Assembly: GCF_028476545.1 (NCBI RefSeq)
Contig: NW_026732271.1
Coordinates: 1-64,000 of the forward strand
Direction: 5' to 3'
Origin: Physella acuta
Lineage: Eukaryota; Mollusca; Gastropoda; Physidae
Length of the DNA: 64,000 nt
The translations under genes were made by a program, and so were the position numbers. Numbering within the stretch: position 1 is the stretch's first letter; each line of letters starts with the position of its first letter. The notes beneath the pieces were generated by a model. The model saw nothing but the letters and a program-made list of their open reading frames with translations, was not told where the DNA came from and ran no database searches. This document shows, in pieces, positions 52,336 through 63,099 of the stretch.

Positions 52336-53180
52336 CTGAATTAATACTAAAGTTGGTTGATATAAGTAACTTTGAATTATTCGATTAACAACTAACAATT
52401 TCTAGGAATTGTAATTAACATTTTCTTATTAATCACCTAAGGTTTTAATCCTTTTTTTTTGTATTTCAATTTTATATAATTTATACTAATGTTTGTTTAC
52501 TAGTTTTTGCTTTAAAATATATTATTATTTTTTTCAATTCCTTTTTATCATTTAATTTTATAATTACCTCCCATGAAAAAACTTAATATATGTTTTCTCC
52601 CTTAACAAAAAAGTTCCACGCGCGAGATATTTTGACTCAAACAAAAGACGAGAGCAAACTGCTGTGAACTGTGTTACACCATGGTGCACTCTCGGGACTA
52701 ATACTAATATTCAGTGTCAGCGTTTATTCCATGTGGGGTGTGGGGGTGGGGGGGGGGGGAGTGTGTGATGGAATCTAGTGAGGGGGAATTTAATGTTTGG
52801 GTGATTTTGGTAGAGACTATTTTTGTATCGAGTTTAGATTTGGGAGATTTTTAGTGTGGGAGAATTTAGTGTGCGAGAATTGAGTGTGGGAGAATTTAGT
52901 GTGGGAATTTTTTTGTGGGGGAGTGTAGAGTGGGAGAATTTAGTGCGGGACACTTTAGTGTGGGAGAATTAGGTGTGGGAGAAATGAGTATATTGTGTTG
53001 TAGTGTAGACAAAGGAAATTATTTGAGTATTTGTGTGTATATAAATAAATCTACATGTGATTGGGTTTACTGTGGGTAAGTTGAGTGGGGGTGTTTGGAT
53101 TAGTGGGGGTGGGGGAGTTGTCCTTTTGGGTGTGGTTTAATCGACCTCCGGATCATGTGACAATGTGACGGATTGCGTCA
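52336..53180 (-). mobile_element. Family A repeat, copy 9
   Basis: Full structure: core, G run (52739-52760), seven or eight AATTTAGTGTGGGAG units, TTTGTGTGTATATAAATAAA, GGTTTACTGTGGG, and the edge GTTTAATCGACCTCCGGATC. Continues into SINE composite S2. Confidence 0.85.
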
Positions 53181-53184
53181 TTCG

Positions 53185-53560
53185 TATAACTGTGCTTTAT
53201 TTATTTCTTCATCTAAGACTAAATAGTAGTGAAAAAGCATGTCAAATACCCTATATATTAACGAGCTTTCACAAGCCTAAATTACAAAAGTAAGAGTACA
53301 CTTTTTAAGCTATAATACTAAACACAAAGCTTTCTACTGCTAGTCCGAATGTCTCGAGTTCCGGGCTCAGTTCTGTTGGGTTCCGTGAGTTCACCCAGCT
53401 CTGAAGGGTACCTGGCGCACCTTAGGTAACTAAGGCGGATCGGCTTAGTACTGACCACATTATCTCCCTGTATGTCGAGGTAATTGAAACACGAACTCTA
53501 CTTCATCTACCCTATGTGTATTGGGCACGAAACGGACATTATAATGAAGATGAGTTTTTA
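53185..53560 (+). mobile_element. SINE composite S2
   Basis: TTTATTTCTTCATCTAAGAC, CACTTTTTAAGCTATAATAC, SINE head GCTAGTCCGAATGTCTCGAG, body GAGTTCACCCAGCTCTGAAG, end GGGCACGAAACGGACATTAT. Exact inverse order of S1 and S3. Confidence 0.8.
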
Positions 53561-54050
53561 CAAATAGATGGTCACTTTTGAAATCTTTCTGCAACCATCG
53601 TAACTATTTGTTTTAATTTAATTTTCATTAAAGAATGGATTTCACATATACGCCGTGAAATCGATTAGATGTAGTTTGTTTATTTCATAATTAATATACG
53701 TATGTTTCGTATAATTGGAGTAATATTATTTTCATTGAATCATCAAACAAACTTTAAGTTAATTGATTCGATAAATATTAAATGTTTGCAATTTTAAATT
53801 ATTTTTTATGAAATTAATCGTCGTGTGTCGGCCTACTGTTTTAAAATTGTGTGTGCATTTTATTAAACATCGAACGTAAATTTTCATCACTGTTTAAGAT
53901 AGCAAATTAAAATTATTTTACGATATCAAAAAAAGTTGGAGATGATGCCTTTAGAAAGCCTCGCTGTGTATGCCTAAATTTATCACAGTTGTTGAAGTAA
54001 GAAAGACATTTTTATTTACAAGTTCTACTTGATGGGTGTTTCATGATGGA
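53561..54050. other. No recognisable feature
   Basis: AT-rich; no gene, SINE or listed repeat recognised. Confidence 0.4.
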
Positions 54051-54053
54051 ATG

Positions 54054-54150
54054 AGGGTAGATTCTAGATTGATTTAGGGTAGATTCTGGATTGATTTAGG
54101 GTAGATTCTGGATTGATTTAGGGTAGATTCTGGATTGGTTTAGGGTAGAT
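54054..54150. repeat. 23-bp tandem repeat GGGTAGATTCTGGATTGATTTA
   Basis: Four to five units with single-base differences. Confidence 0.93.
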
Positions 54151-54660
54151 TTTGCGTTATATATTGCCATGTGATGTTTTATTTTTATCAATATCAGACC
54201 ATTTTGTCTGTTCAGTACAGCACGTTGTGAAGTCTAGTCAGCTGATTTTAAACTTGAGTTTGGCAACAAATGGTTGGGTTTACCTCATTCGTCCGCCCCA
54301 TTCCTATCCCTTTTTTTCTCCACACTTGTTAAGGGCATGGGCGGGTGATGGGTACCAACTTCTTTATTTCCGAGTCTAAAGATGTAATACTTGGCTAATA
54401 GTTATAAATCATAGAGATAAGCATAAAAATATTTTTTACATTTTTAAAATCCTCCGTTGCCATGGTGACGGCGGCCATCTTCGATTTTATTGACGATTTT
54501 TAAATGGAAATAACTCAAAAATGGTTTGTACAAATTTCATAAAAACTTAATATAGTCTGGAAACACATGTGTTTAAAACTTCTGATAGATAACATTTTCA
54601 AAAAAAAGATAGTTTTTTTTTTACTTTTTTGTCCATGCATCACTGTAAAAATGTCATTAT
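54151..54660. other. No recognisable feature
   Basis: A segment CCATGGTGACGGCGGCCATC with flanking AT-rich sequence recalls 9970-9995 inside the TTAA candidate (ATGACAACGGCGGTCATC). Otherwise unassigned. Confidence 0.35.
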
Positions 54661-54664
54661 TTCG

Positions 54665-55160
54665 TCAAATTTTTTAGCGCAATTTCCATTCTGGAGAATT
54701 GCGTTTATTAACTCGTCATTTCTGGGAATGGATGGATGAATGTATGGATGAATGTGTGTCCGGGCTTTAAGTCGTGTCTCCTCCTCAACGAAGCAATATC
54801 GATGACTAGTTCCAAAAGCAATTATGTTAAGCAAGTTTCTTTCATGTATTTCCAGGAAAAGCCAAAAAACCTCGAAAAAATTCAGTTTTTGGCCCATATC
54901 TCGGCAACCAGACCACTTAGCGACTTGAAACATGTACCAATCGATTCCTGTCATAATTTAGAACAATATTGCCGAAGAAAGTTTTCAAAAATATCCTCTC
55001 GTTCGGTCACAAATTTTAAAATTACATAAACACCTACAAACCGATCGTTCTTCTAGCTTGAACGCACCCCAACATTATACGTCAGAGCTATTTTTAGATA
55101 ACATAAGTAAATTGCGCACAAATGTCACTAGACTTTTTTAAATAACTTGTTTCACTATTT
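54665..55160. mobile_element. AGCGCAATTTCC MITE, copy 2
   Basis: AGCGCAATTTCCATTCTGG to AGTAAATTGCGCACAAATGT. About 80% similar to 31446-31985 by eye. An ATGGATGAATGT triplication expands the left part. Confidence 0.7.
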
Positions 55161-55719
55161 CAACAATAAAAAAAAATTAAATTTCCAAAAGTGTTCTATC
55201 AGTTTTATTTGAACATATATACAGAGTAACTGGAACAAATTTAGTTCAGTTCTGATAATTATTAAGTAACATCGGATCACGTTAAAATAATGTCATGTCA
55301 GTGTCACGTTACGACCTAAAATAAGATAAACTTAACCTAAAGTAGGATCACGTGGAAAAAATGTTTAGGCAAGATCACGTTAAAGTGTTGTAGTAAGTCG
55401 AACATCACACGAAGCGTGAGCACTCTAAAAGCCAATTAAATGTAAAGAGAACAGACACCCCAAAAATAGAATTGTTTTTTCTAATTAAAGACATTTTCCT
55501 AGAAATTAGGTTAAGTGATGGGCGTCGTTCCTACGAATAATGACGTGAAAAAGAAAGGGAGACAAACTGATAAATTAAAGGAAAATAACTAGATTTTAGC
55601 CTGTTATTTTATTATTTTTTTTAACCAAAATTAAACGCAAATTTCGCGTTATTATACTTTGAATTGGCAATACAGTATACGTAACGTATTAAATAAAACT
55701 ATGTGAAGAAAATCTGAAT
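55161..55719. other. No recognisable feature
   Basis: AT-rich sequence with scattered GATCACGTT words. No gene recognised. Confidence 0.4.
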
Positions 55720-55721
55720 GC

Positions 55722-56568
55722 TTCCACTAATCCCACCACACACAACATGCGTCCACTAATCCCACCACACACAAAATGCGTCCACTAATCCCACCACACA
55801 CAAAATGCGTCCACTAATCCCACCACACTAAATTCTCACACACTAAATTCTAACACACTAATTTCTCCCAAACTAAATTCTCCCACATTAATTCTCCCAC
55901 ACTAAATTCTCCCAAACTATATTCTCCCACACTATATTCTCCCATAACTAAATTCTCCCACACTAAATTCTCCCACACTATATTCTCCCACACTAAATTC
56001 TCCCACACTAAATTCTCCCACACTATATTCTCACACACTAAACTCTCCCACACCAACAATCTCCCAAATCTAAACTCGATACAAAAATAGTCTCCACCAA
56101 AATCATCAAAACATTCAACTCCCCCATATTAGATTCCATAACACATCTCCCCCCCCCCCCCCCCACACCACATGGAACTAAACGCTGACACAGAATATTA
56201 GTGTTAGTCCCGAGAGTGCACCAAGGTGTAACACAGTTCACAACGGTTTGATATCGTCTTTGGATGAGCAAAATATCTCGCGCGTGGAACTATTTTGTTA
56301 AGGGAGAAAACAAACATTGTTTTTCTTTAAAGGGAGGTAATTATAAAAGTAAACAATAAATGACATAGAAATAATAATAATATATTGTGAAGCAAAAATA
56401 AGTAAATATACGTTAGTATAAATTATAGAAAATTAAATTACATAAAATATATTTAAAACCTTTTATGACAAATAACAAAATGTTAAGTATAACACCCAGT
56501 AATTGGTAGTTGTTAATCTTATAATTTAAAGTCACTTATATCAACCAGCATTAATATGAGTACCAAGA
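55722..56568 (+). mobile_element. Family A repeat, copy 10
   Basis: Begins with four 30-bp CCACTAATCCCACCACACAC units like copy 1, then about 14 AAATTCTCCCACACT units, a C run at 56149-56164, the core, and the end TCAACCAGCATTAATATGAG. Confidence 0.87.
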
Positions 56569-56623
56569 CAATTCTGAACATATTGGTGTAATGGCATTCG
56601 TGACCAATTAGTACTTTAAATTA

Positions 56624-57000
56624 TTATCGCTTCTCAAACAGACCCTTCGACATCAGAATCAACTGTACCAATTCCACCTAGCAAAGAACCGCCCAAACCG
56701 ATATCAGTACCATCTGCACCAATCTCACCTACCAAAGAGCCTCCTGAAACGACATTAGTCCCAACTGCACCAATCTCGCCTACTAAAGAACCCAAAGCTC
56801 ATCTCAAGAAACCAACCAGCCCATCCAAACCGCTAAACAACACAGCAACCAATAGTAAACAAGCAAACGCAGCAAGATCGGAATCAGAAATGTTTACCGC
56901 TACAGATCTAAAAAGGAAAAAGGTTAGCCCCACAGAGGCAAAACCAAGAACAAAGAGTCAAAAAACCGAAAAGTTGATACAAGGGGAAGTAACAAGCGAT
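56624..57000 (+). mobile_element. LINE ORF1 Pro/Ser-rich and basic linker
   Basis: Plus strand: QTDPSTSESTVPIPPSKEPP, two repeats of PTKEPPETTLVPTAPISPTK type, then ESEMFTATDLKRKKVSPTEA, KPRTKSQKTEKLIQGEVTSD. A frame change near 57000 leads to the zinc fingers. Preceded by TTATTATCGCTTCTCA, whose ATCGCTTCTC equals the U2 5' end. Confidence 0.65.
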
Positions 57001-57325
57001 GAAGATTTCACGAAACATTTTATATGATCTTCGAACCTGCCTTTTCTGCCCTAAGTCGTACCAAACATTCAAGGAAGCTAGAGAGCATGAAAATGCAGAA
57101 CACGTTAAGTTGAAACAGTGCAACACCTGTAAGGATTCAATTGTGCACAATAACATAGCAAAACACTGTCAGATAAAACATAATGAAATTTTAACAAGTT
57201 GTTGCTTTTGCGATGCACACATGCAAAACCGAAGCTTTCTTCAGCACATGGAAGCACACCATTCTGATCTCTTGACCCAGGAGCAGAAAGATGGTATAAG
57301 AGACATTTCACATCTTTTAGAGTAG
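56999..57325 (+). mobile_element. LINE ORF1 C2H2 zinc-finger domain
   Basis: DLRTCLFCPKSYQTFKEARE, HENAEHVKLKQCNTCKDSIV, HNNIAKHCQIKHNEILTSCC, FCDAHMQNRSFLQHMEAHHS. Three C2H2 fingers in 108 codons, stop at 57323. Same order as 46860-47246. Could be mistaken for a host zinc-finger protein, but its repetition and LINE context argue against that. Confidence 0.8.
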
Positions 57326-57533
57326 TTTCTTTTAAATATAGAACTCTGTTAAATCACCACTTTATAAACGTTTTGTATTAGACATGTGATAATCTGTATA
57401 ATATGTATATATGTTCTCATGTAAACCTGCTCTTTGTTGCCAACCCTTGATAAGGGAAAGAAGCAAGAGAGGAACACTATTAAACGTATAAGAAAAAAAA
57501 AGTATCTGTTCTTATCAGCAAAAAAAAAAAATT
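57326..57533 (+). mobile_element. LINE intergenic or 3' sequence with a U2-like 17-mer
   Basis: GTATATATGTTCTCATGTAA, GCAAGAGAGGAACACTATTA, an A tract, GTATCTGTTCTTATCAG (57503-57519, exactly U2 nt 42-58), a second A tract. The GCAAGAGAGGAAC part recurs at 30.03 kb (minus) and, diverged, at 23.1 kb. Confidence 0.55.
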
Positions 57534-57826
57534 ATTATCGCTTCTCAAAAGATTCATATGCGGATCTGGACGGCACCACCAAAACACACGGCCCATACAC
57601 TTTGAATTTCGACAGATACTACAAGGACAAAATCATCGAAACCCTTAGATGGGTCCCGCCCGCCCTGAGCAACGAAACACTGATTAAGGCACTGCAAACA
57701 GTCAGCAAATCTACACCTACAATAACCACAATCCCGCACACAAACAATCGCAGATTCACCATCCAGAACGACAATCCACAACACATCCCACACTACATCA
57801 AAATTACATACAAAGACACAATATAG
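57534..57826 (+). mobile_element. LINE ORF1 central domain fragment
   Basis: DGTTKTHGPYTLNFDRYYKD, KIIETLRWVPPALSNETLIK, ALQTVSKSTPTITTIPHTNN, RRFTIQNDNPQHIPHYIKIT. Begins after ATCGCTTCTCAAAAG. Well-preserved frame, truncated before the zinc knuckle. Confidence 0.75.
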
Positions 57827-57849
57827 AGGGACAAAAACCAGAAGTAAAA

Positions 57850-57960
57850 TAGAGCAGATAGGCGCGGAAAACCAAACACACCACACTCTCATACTGCAAC
57901 AAAGCATACAAAGATCAAAACAAATGAAACAAATAATGGACGAAAACAACCAAGAAACGA
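57850..57960 (+). mobile_element. LINE ORF2 linker fragment with the SINE junction
   Basis: Same piece as 18880-19030 (NQTHHTLILQQSIQRSKQMK then QIMDENNQETTEPRTIL), cut at the same point before CCCGCGCTTTTTATTTAACT. Confidence 0.65.
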
Positions 57961-57964
57961 CTGA

Positions 57965-58380
57965 ACCAAGAACGATTTTAAAATCGACCCGCGCTTTTTA
58001 TTTAACTTATCTTCATAATCGATTCCCTTTCGAGCCCAATACACAAATGGCAGATAAATTAAAAGTCGTGTTTCAACCACCTCGACATACAGGGAGATAA
58101 TGTGGTCAGTACTAAGCCTATCCGCCTTAGTTACCTAAGGTGCGCCAGGTACCCATCAGAGCTGGGTGAACTCACGGAGCCCAACAGAACTGAGCCCAGA
58201 ACTCGAGACATTCGGACTAGCAGTAGAAAGCTTTGTGTTTAGTATTATAGCTTAAAAAGTGTATTCTTACTTTTGTTATTTAGGCTTGTGAAAGCTCGTT
58301 AATATATAGGGTATAAGACATGCTATTTAGTCTTAGATGAAGAAATAAATAAAGTACCGTTTACAAATGACGCAATCCGT
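57965..58380 (-). mobile_element. SINE composite S3
   Basis: The minus strand contains GCTAGTCCGAATGTCTCGAG, GAGTTCACCCAGCTCTGATG and TACTGACCACATTATCTCCC. Nearly identical to S1 over 400 bp. Confidence 0.8.
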
Positions 58381-58384
58381 TACG

Positions 58385-59304
58385 TTGTCACACGATCCGG
58401 TGGTCGATTAAACCACACCCAGAAGGACAACCCCCCCCACCCCCCACCCCCACTAATCTAAACACCCCCACTCAACTTACCCACAGTAAACCCAATCACA
58501 CCCACCATAGATTTATTTATATACACACAAACACTCAAATAATTTCCTTTACCTACACTACAACACCACATAATCATCTCTCTCAGTAATTCTCCCACAC
58601 TAAATTCTCCCACACTAAATTCCCACACACTAAATTCTCCCACACTAAATTCCCCACACTAAATTCTTCCACACTAAATTCTCCCACACTAAATTCTCCC
58701 ACACTAAATTCTCCCACACTAAATTCTCCCACACTAAATTCTCCCACACTAAATTCTCCATCACTAAACTCTCCCACCCTAAAAATTTCCCAAATCTAAA
58801 CACGATACAAAATTTGTCTCCACTAAAATCAACCAAATATTCAACTCCCCCTTGCTAGATTACATTACACCCTCCCCCCCCTCCCCCCACCTCGCCAGCC
58901 CCACCTGGAACTAAACGCTGACACAGAAAATAAGTGTTACTCCCGAGAGCGCACCAAGGTGTAACACAGTTCACAGCGGTTTGCTGTCGTCTTCTGTATC
59001 TGTCAAAATATCTCGCGCGTGGAACTTTTTTGTTAAGGGAAAAAACAAATATTGAGTTTTTTTCAAGGGAGGTAATTATACAATTAAACGATAAAAAGAT
59101 ATTGGAAAAAATAAAAATATATTTTTAAGCAAAAACAAGTAATCAAACGTTAGTATAAATTATAGAAAATTAAAGTACAAAAAAATGTTTAAAACCTTTG
59201 GTGATTAATAACAAAATGTTAATTACTTCTGTTAGCAATTGTTAGTTGTTAATCGGATAATTAAAAATCCCGTATATCAACCAGCTTTAATATTAATACC
59301 AAGA
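58385..59304 (+). mobile_element. Family A repeat, copy 11
   Basis: Full structure from GATCCGGTGGTCGATTAAAC to ATCAACCAGCTTTAATATTA, with about eleven AAATTCTCCCACACT units. Closest to copy 4, sharing its upstream SINE composite and LINE fragment. Confidence 0.87.
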
Positions 59305-59392
59305 GAATTTATTTATCTTGGTTGCGATAACAGGCAGTACTTCTTACGATTTTTAAATTTGCTAAGTCCACGACAAATCCTAACCACGGCTC

Positions 59393-59625
59393 GTGTGGCT
59401 CCCCCCTGCAGCTAAGAAAACAACCGCAACATCCCGTCTACCACAGGAAGAATGTCCAGACTCCCATCCAGTTGAAACACCCACCGTGAAAGTACTCATC
59501 ACCCCAAGAGGCCAACCAAACCTGCGAGGTCATATAATAAGACAGCCCATCAGCAATCATCAAACTCTTCTACTAAATCCTTGCAGAGCTGACACCTGGT
59601 ACTTCCTCTCACAAGCCCTAAATTC
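59393..59625 (+). mobile_element. LINE ORF1 N-terminal fragment joined to family A
   Basis: RLPQEECPDSHPVETPTVKV, LITPRGQPNLRGHIIRQPIS, NHQTLLLNPCRADTWYFLSQ, AL, then directly LNSPTLNYLTLNSPAL from the minisatellite. The 164-codon frame is therefore a chance fusion of ORF1 and repeat. Confidence 0.75.
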
Positions 59626-60250
59626 TCCCACACTAAATTATCTGACACTAAATTCTCCCGCACTACATTCTCCCACACTAAATTCTCCCACACTCAATGC
59701 TCCCACACAAAATTTCCCACACTTAACTCGCCCACACCAACAATCTCCCAAATCTAAACACGATACAAAAATAGTCTCCACCAAAATCGCCCAAACATTC
59801 AATTCCCCCATACTAGATTCGATCACACACTTCCCCCCCCCCCCACCCCACGTGAAACTAAACATTGACACAGAATATAAGTGTTAGTCTCGAGAGTGCA
59901 CCAAGGTGTAACACAGTTCACAGCGGTTTGCTGTCGTCTTCTTTTTCTGTCAAAATTTTTCGCGCGTAGAACTTTTTTGTCAGGGGAAATTACAAACAAT
60001 ATTTTTTTATAAAAGGAGGTAATTATAAAATTAAACGATAAAAAGAAAAGAAAAAAAATATATATATTTAAACAAAAACAAGTAAACAAAAGTTAAAATT
60101 AATTATAAAAAATAAATTAAAAGAAAAATATCTAACAAATTTGATGATTAATAACAAGATGTTAATTACATTTCCTAGTAATTTTTAGATGTTAATACTA
60201 TAATAAGTAAACACTAGTATCAACCTTCTATAATATTAATACCAAGAAGA
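59620..60250 (+). mobile_element. Family A repeat, copy 12
   Basis: Six AAATTCTCCCACACT-type units, a C run (59832-59845), core, end TCAACCTTCTATAATATTAA. Retains the minisatellite part lost from its partner copy 7. Confidence 0.83.
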
Positions 60251-60319
60251 TTAGTAACGATGTTCGGCTTTTCCTATGCCACTGCGTGCTCTTATATCTG
60301 ATTTACTGAAGTCTCACTT

Positions 60320-60665
60320 AATATGTTAGGGCTGTCATGGTGCGGCTCTACAGTTCCATGCACAATGATTAATAATTGAGTTTCATTTACTAAAACTCAT
60401 AAAATTATTATACTGTAAAGAAAAACAACTTTAAATAGGATTAAAAAACTCATCAGAGAACAGTGAGAATAGGTGAGGTAGAAAGTAAATGGACAGCTGA
60501 CAGCCGCCTTGGCACCAGGCCCAACCCCACAGCCGCGCTGTAGCCAGCCCGTGGCGACCATTCCATGTTTGCCACTGCCCAAGAGCCGCCCTTTTCGAAT
60601 GTCGTTACATAGGGAATGTTATTTTATTCAGAATGCATTCCTCTACCTGTCAGTATGCAATAATT
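60320..60665 (+). mobile_element. hAT-like internal part (29.4-kb type)
   Basis: GTGCGGCTCTACAGTTCCAT, AACTCATAAAATTATTATAC, AGCCGCCTTGGCACCAGGCC, GGAATGTTATTTTATTCAGA. Homologous to 29360-29690 and the inverse of 45690-46010. Termini lost. Confidence 0.6.
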
Positions 60666-60900
60666 TGACCTGAGTGACGTAGTATGTTAGCTATTAGTTT
60701 CCTACGGTTGAGCTATAAGGTACTAGACTGGGTTCGCGTGGGGTGAAAGATAAGCCTTGTGAGAACCGAAAGACAGAAGCGACCAATACAGTAATCAAAC
60801 CGATATCCAAACCAGTAAGTCGGAGTTTGCCGTGCTGAGGCCTGCCTGGCTATGAAAGATAACTACTGAACCAGTGGTGTCCGTAAAGAAGAAAAAAATT

Positions 60901-61150
60901 CATAAATAACGTTTTAATAACAAGCTTTTATGTTATGATGCACTAAAAAGTAGAAAATAAATTATAGATTACTATTTAAATAACTATAAAGAAAAGCGTG
61001 GGTCACTTTAGTATCTATTGGATACCTTTACTAATGTTAAGGATGACACCCACGCTTTTCTTTATAGTTATTTAAATAGTAGTCTATAATTTATTTTCTA
61101 CTTTTTAGTGCATCATAACATAAAAGCTTGTTATTAAAACGTTTTTTATG
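60901..61150. mobile_element. Foldback MITE with near-perfect 100-bp arms
   Basis: 60901-61002 and 61049-61150 are inverted complements with very few mismatches. The 46-nt spacer has GTATCTATTGGATACC. The arms end CATAAATAACG and CGTTTTTTATG. The near-perfect pairing implies a young copy, consistent with its absence from arm 1. Confidence 0.9.
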
Positions 61151-61200
61151 AATTTTTTTTTTCAGTACTTTACATGTTTTATTTACAATAGAGTTACATG

Positions 61201-61560
61201 ACTAAAAACCATTGCGCGCCTACTGAACATCACGTTCAGTAGGCGCGCAATGGTTTTTGAACGCAGCCATTACGTGATGGCGCAGCTATTGAAGGTGATG
61301 ACGCGTGTGGTGTGGTTGGCTAGACATGCCTACTAATTCGGTCCAAATTTGTATTAATTCATAAAAAATTAATTAGGCATCCAATTAAGTCAAATTTAGT
61401 TTCAGATTGCATTGTCTTCATGTCTTGACCCACGTGTCAAATGTGAATCGTATCGGTCAAGTAGAACTGTCCGAATTTTCACTCCTGCGTTTCCATCTAG
61501 ACTGACGACAGACTGTCGACAGAGGAAGTGAGTTAAATAAAAGCTTGTAAAAAAAATGTT
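61201..61560 (+). repeat. Hairpin repeat shared with 5063-5420
   Basis: A perfect 25-bp stem (61204-61228 with 61234-61258, AAAAACCATTGCGCGCCTAC then TGAAC) around loop ATCAC. Then CTACTAATTCGGTCCAAATT, AATTAATTAGGCATCC, CTTGACCCACGTG and GAGGAAGTGAGTTAAATAAA. Confidence 0.8.
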
Positions 61561-61616
61561 ATTGGCTTCTAAAGTGGATTGGGATAGTCCTATAGTTATA
61601 TTATGTGATTTCTTAT

Positions 61617-61629
61617 TTTATCATCATCC

Positions 61630-61696
<67 letters not shown>

Positions 61697-61815
61697 AATC
61701 AATATCATTTTCATCATTATAATCATTAGCATTACTATCATAATCCTTATCATTATCATTACCACCACCACCACCACCATCATCATCATCATTATCATCA
61801 TTATCATCATGTTCG
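61617..61815. repeat. (ATC)n microsatellite
   Basis: About 200 bp of ATC/ATT/ACC triplets on plus. The poly-Ile, poly-Asp and poly-Met frames here are not genes. Confidence 0.97.
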
Positions 61816-61970
61816 AGACAAAGATACATGGGACAGATGAAATAGAGTTCATCTGCTCCTGAAACCTCAGCATATGAAGAGATAGTGTGGTCAGCACTAT
61901 GTCAATCTGCCTTTATTTCCCTAAAATGAGTTACGTACCCTTCAGAACTGGGTGGACAAGTACATATTAT
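61816..61970 (-). mobile_element. SINE body next to (ATC)n
   Basis: Minus strand: GTCCACCCAGTTCTGAAGGG, CATAGTGCTGACCACACTAT, GATGAACTCTATTTCATCTG, then the microsatellite. Confidence 0.78.
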
Positions 61971-62154
61971 TGACTTGAACCCAAATTCGAAAGAGGTTGA
62001 TGGTTGAGATTAGGTTAATGGTTGAAACTAATGTTTGACCTTGGTGGTTCAATTGTCTTGGTTAACTTTTGTTCGTAAGCTAAATGATTAGCGTAAGTTG
62101 TATACACCAGATTTTAAAGCGTTAACGTTAGAGATTGTTGTAAGGACTTCACGA

Positions 62155-62390
62155 CTTCATGGGACGGTGTAGTAGAGCATTCGACTGCTAACACGAAAGT
62201 CTCGAGTACGAAAACGGGGATCTATACATTTGAACATCCCTGAGTCCACCCAGCTCTGATGGGTATCTAACTCACATCAGAGAATGTATAGGCGCTGGAA
62301 TACTGGTGACTACACTATCCGTTGACATACCGGGGTCAAATGAACAGATGAACTCTACTTCACTAGCCCCATAGACCTTCAGATTAGAAA
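62155..62390 (+). mobile_element. SINE
   Basis: GGACGGTGTAGTAGAGCATT, GACTGCTAACACGAAAGTCT, GAGTCCACCCAGCTCTGATG, GGTATCTAACTCACATCAGA, GATGAACTCTACTTCACTAG. Confidence 0.8.
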
Positions 62391-62399
62391 AGGGAACAA

Positions 62400-62545
62400 T
62401 ACTTGACTTTAGGGCTTAGCGGTAGAGCGCTAGACTGCTACCTGAAAGGCTCGAGTTGGAATCCAGGTTCAAGTTGGTACCTCATAATATACAGAGGTCC
62501 CAGAATGAGGTGAACTCTAGTTCACTTGCCCTATGGACCGTCCGG
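62400..62545 (+). mobile_element. SINE, shortened
   Basis: GGCTTAGCGGTAGAGCGCTA (A box), CTCGAGTTGGAATCCAGGTT (B box), then directly the 3' end GGTGAACTCTAGTTCACTTG. The central domain present in the arm 1 partner is deleted. Confidence 0.7.
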
Positions 62546-62754
62546 TTAGAGGGTACAGCTTAAAGGGTACAGCTCTAGTAATCGATTCTTTCACTTCCGT
62601 CCGCAGCTTAGCGCATGCGTGGGACGGAACCAGACATGGCACCAAGACTGCACGAGCACACCCTGGAGTAACAAGACATGGAGCATCCAGAGGCTCGTCA
62701 CACAGGTCGACTGTGACGCTTTCCAGGGCACGTCGTCAGAGGTTGACTGTTGTA

Positions 62755-62985
62755 GGTCGAGGATAGGTAAGCCTCGTGGTCAAGGTCGTCTAGTGTAGGG
62801 TGGGTGAGCGTCAGGGTCAAGGTCGTCTGATGTTGGATGGACAAGACTCGGGGTCAAGATAATCTCAGAAGGTTATTCATAGGTAAGCATCCTGGTCAAG
62901 GTATTCTGATGTAGGTAAGGGATAGGTCAGCCACGGGTCAAAGGTAATTTGAGATAGGTTAAGGATAGGTAAGTCTGCTATGTTG
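62755..62985. repeat. GGTCAAGGTCGTCTGATGTAGG tandem repeat
   Basis: Four or five 55-60-bp units, inverse of 44040-44330. Confidence 0.8.
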
Positions 62986-63099
62986 AGCGATTTCATTAGT
63001 GACAAGAGCTATACACAAAAAAAATGAGTCTACCTCATTTTTTATACCGCTTCATCCCTTATTAATTTTTCTTTTTTGCTTAAGCATCAACTATATTTG

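Noticed and set aside
56999-57325. Host C2H2 zinc-finger gene
   Set aside because: A second copy exists at 46860-47246, both lie among LINE ORF1 pieces, and no exon structure is visible.
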